Below, one piece after another: positions 4,773 through 5,650 of a stretch of DNA of 5,650 nt (position 1 is its first letter; each line of letters begins with the position of its first letter). The notes beneath the pieces were generated by a model. It was not told the DNA's origin. It ran no database searches and saw only the letters and a program-made list of their open reading frames with translations. The stretch is from positions 1 through 5,650 of the forward strand of contig JAIRUI010000101.1 in the NCBI GenBank assembly GCA_031254455.1. The letters run 5' to 3'. This DNA is from Chitinispirillales bacterium (GTDB lineage: Bacteria; Fibrobacterota; Chitinivibrionia; Chitinivibrionales; Chitinivibrionaceae). Both the position numbers and the translations under genes were made by a program.

Positions 4773-5650
4773 TCATTCCCATTCAATAGTCCCGGGCGGT
4801 TTGTGGCTAATATCGATAAAAATATCGCCTATTCCTTGAATTTTGCGCGAATTTTCTATAATTTCACTGACCGCCGCTTGCGACAAATCGTAAAACCTCG
4901 CCGTCATCGCCTCGTTAGAAACTATAGGGCGCAAAACGATTGTTTCATTTCCTTTTGAATTGACAATCGGCAGTAAAACTACAGGCATTTGCCAAATTTT
5001 TTCGTATTCTCCGGCTGAAATTATCGCATCATTTACAATTTTATCAATTTCTCGTAGTTTTTCCAAACGATTTTTCGTACAATATCCTTCTACAAGCCGA
5101 TATTTTTTGTCGCCGCATTGATTAGAAAGCGAAAAAACAACACGATTTATTGATTTTATTTGATTGGTTATAGCAGTCGAAACGTTTTCCAAATTAAAAT
5201 AATTATAATTTCCGAAAACCGCCGCAGGATGAGCGTAAGTTCGACTGTCGCCTTGCACTCCAACTGAACGTATGGGCAGCCGTATCGCTTCAAAGCCGAA
5301 TTTTGCGGAAATTTCGGACAACTTTTCTTCTTGTTTTTCGTTTTTTTCTTCTTCGTTTTCATCGCTGCACAGACATCTGACGCCAAGTCCAGGTCCGGGG
5401 AATGGGTGCCGCCATACGAGTTTATGAGGGATGCCCAGACTCTCGCCCAATTCACGCACTTCGTCCTTGTAAAGCGATGCGAGCGGCTCAACCACAAGCC
5501 CCTTTTTTATCAATTCTAAAATTATATCTACACGATTGTGATGAGTTTTTATCCTGCTTGCTAACTTTGTTCCCGCCGATTCTATGGTATCTGGATAAAT
5601 AGTGCCTTGCGCAAAAAGCCATTCATTTTCGTTTAATCCCAAATTTTCCT
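4773..5650 (-). CDS. guaA: GMP synthase (glutamine-hydrolysing), C-terminal part, long form
   Basis: GuaA converts XMP to GMP using ATP and glutamine, the last step of guanine nucleotide synthesis. The gene runs off the right edge; about 292 C-terminal codons are visible and the frame is open to the edge, so the first in-window start-like codon is internal. The visible part holds the end of the ATP-pyrophosphatase domain, with LAQGTIYPDTIES as FAQGTIYPDTIES, KTHHNR, EPLASLYKDEVRELG and HPFPGPGL (79-86 from the Leu codon at 5642). A dimerisation domain follows, ending in the diagnostic KPPGTIEWE. About 203 residues follow HPFPGPGL, against roughly 120 in E. coli-type enzymes. RSVGVQGDSRTY with INRVVFSLS forms one lobe, and QMPVVLLPI ... 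IFIDISHKPPGTIEWE a second, as in human GMPS. A Glu/Lys-rich linker (about 94-107) joins the parts. The N-terminal glutaminase domain is outside the window. Confidence 0.95.
   Translation of the reverse strand, partial: ENLGLNENEWLFAQGTIYPDTIESAGTKLASRIKTHHNRVDIILELIKKGLVVEPLASLYKDEVRELGESLGIPHKLVWRHPFPGPGLGVRCLCSDENEEEKNEKQEEKLSEISAKFGFEAIRLPIRSVGVQGDSRTYAHPAAVFGNYNYFNLENVSTAITNQIKSINRVVFSLSNQCGDKKYRLVEGYCTKNRLEKLREIDKIVNDAIISAGEYEKIWQMPVVLLPIVNSKGNETIVLRPIVSNEAMTARFYDLSQAAVSEIIENSRKIQGIGDIFIDISHKPPGTIEWE

Noticed and set aside
4740..4790. Possible intrinsic terminator at the ispH end
   Set aside because: The T-run has no stable GC stem before it; only weak TGAAA/TTTCA pairing is possible.
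5325..5365. T/C-rich tract as a simple repeat or regulatory tract
   Set aside because: It is the coding strand's Glu/Lys-rich linker in guaA read on the other strand and keeps the frame open.
5168..5497. Alternative-frame protein inside guaA rich in Lys/Thr
   Set aside because: It is an out-of-frame reading of the Glu/Lys-rich linker; the guaA frame carries all the conserved motifs.

Overview
The window is a stretch of low-GC bacterial chromosome. It carries a block of ordinary housekeeping and membrane genes (about 984 to the right edge) next to a decayed, more AT-rich accessory segment (1 to about 950). The gene set is FabZ, IspH (non-mevalonate isoprenoid pathway), a long-form GMP synthase, an LPG_synthase_TM-type membrane protein and a COG0731-type radical SAM enzyme. 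This says Bacteria but does not fix the phylum. A Fibrobacterota-like or other gut or anaerobic lineage is only a guess.

Left segment, minus strand. Positions 1-60 encode the first 20 residues of what looks like an IS5-type transposase, running off the left edge. It is preceded by a TTGACA box and a probable element end near 98-119. This end cuts into a dead gene (about 119-948) whose translation resembles the N-terminal part of a type IIG-like (Eco57I-class) restriction enzyme/N6-adenine methyltransferase. Three lesions are visible: an in-frame TAA at 448-450, a one-base deletion near 298/299 after which the homologous reading resumes in another frame, and the IS insertion. No catalytic methylase motifs are present in the window.

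Middle segment, minus strand. Three genes lie head to tail: the flippase-like membrane protein (1879-2844), fabZ (1377-1814) and a small DUF3392-like three-helix membrane protein (984-1334). They are 64 and 42 nt apart and could be one envelope/lipid transcription unit.

Right segment. A 42-bp divergent spacer separates the flippase gene from a plus-strand pair: a radical SAM protein with a C-terminal winged helix (2887-3840) and ispH (3837-4760). The two overlap by ATGA and are probably translationally coupled; both are iron-sulfur enzymes. Only 12 bp after ispH, the convergent guaA begins. Its C-terminal 292 or so codons are present, with a duplicated dimerisation region like that of eukaryotic GMP synthases.

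I found no CRISPR array, tRNA, rRNA or defence island beyond the dead restriction-modification remnant, and nothing I would call a new system. The points most worth a second look are the layered decay of the RM gene, the long-form GuaA and the tight coupling of an uncharacterised radical SAM enzyme to ispH.
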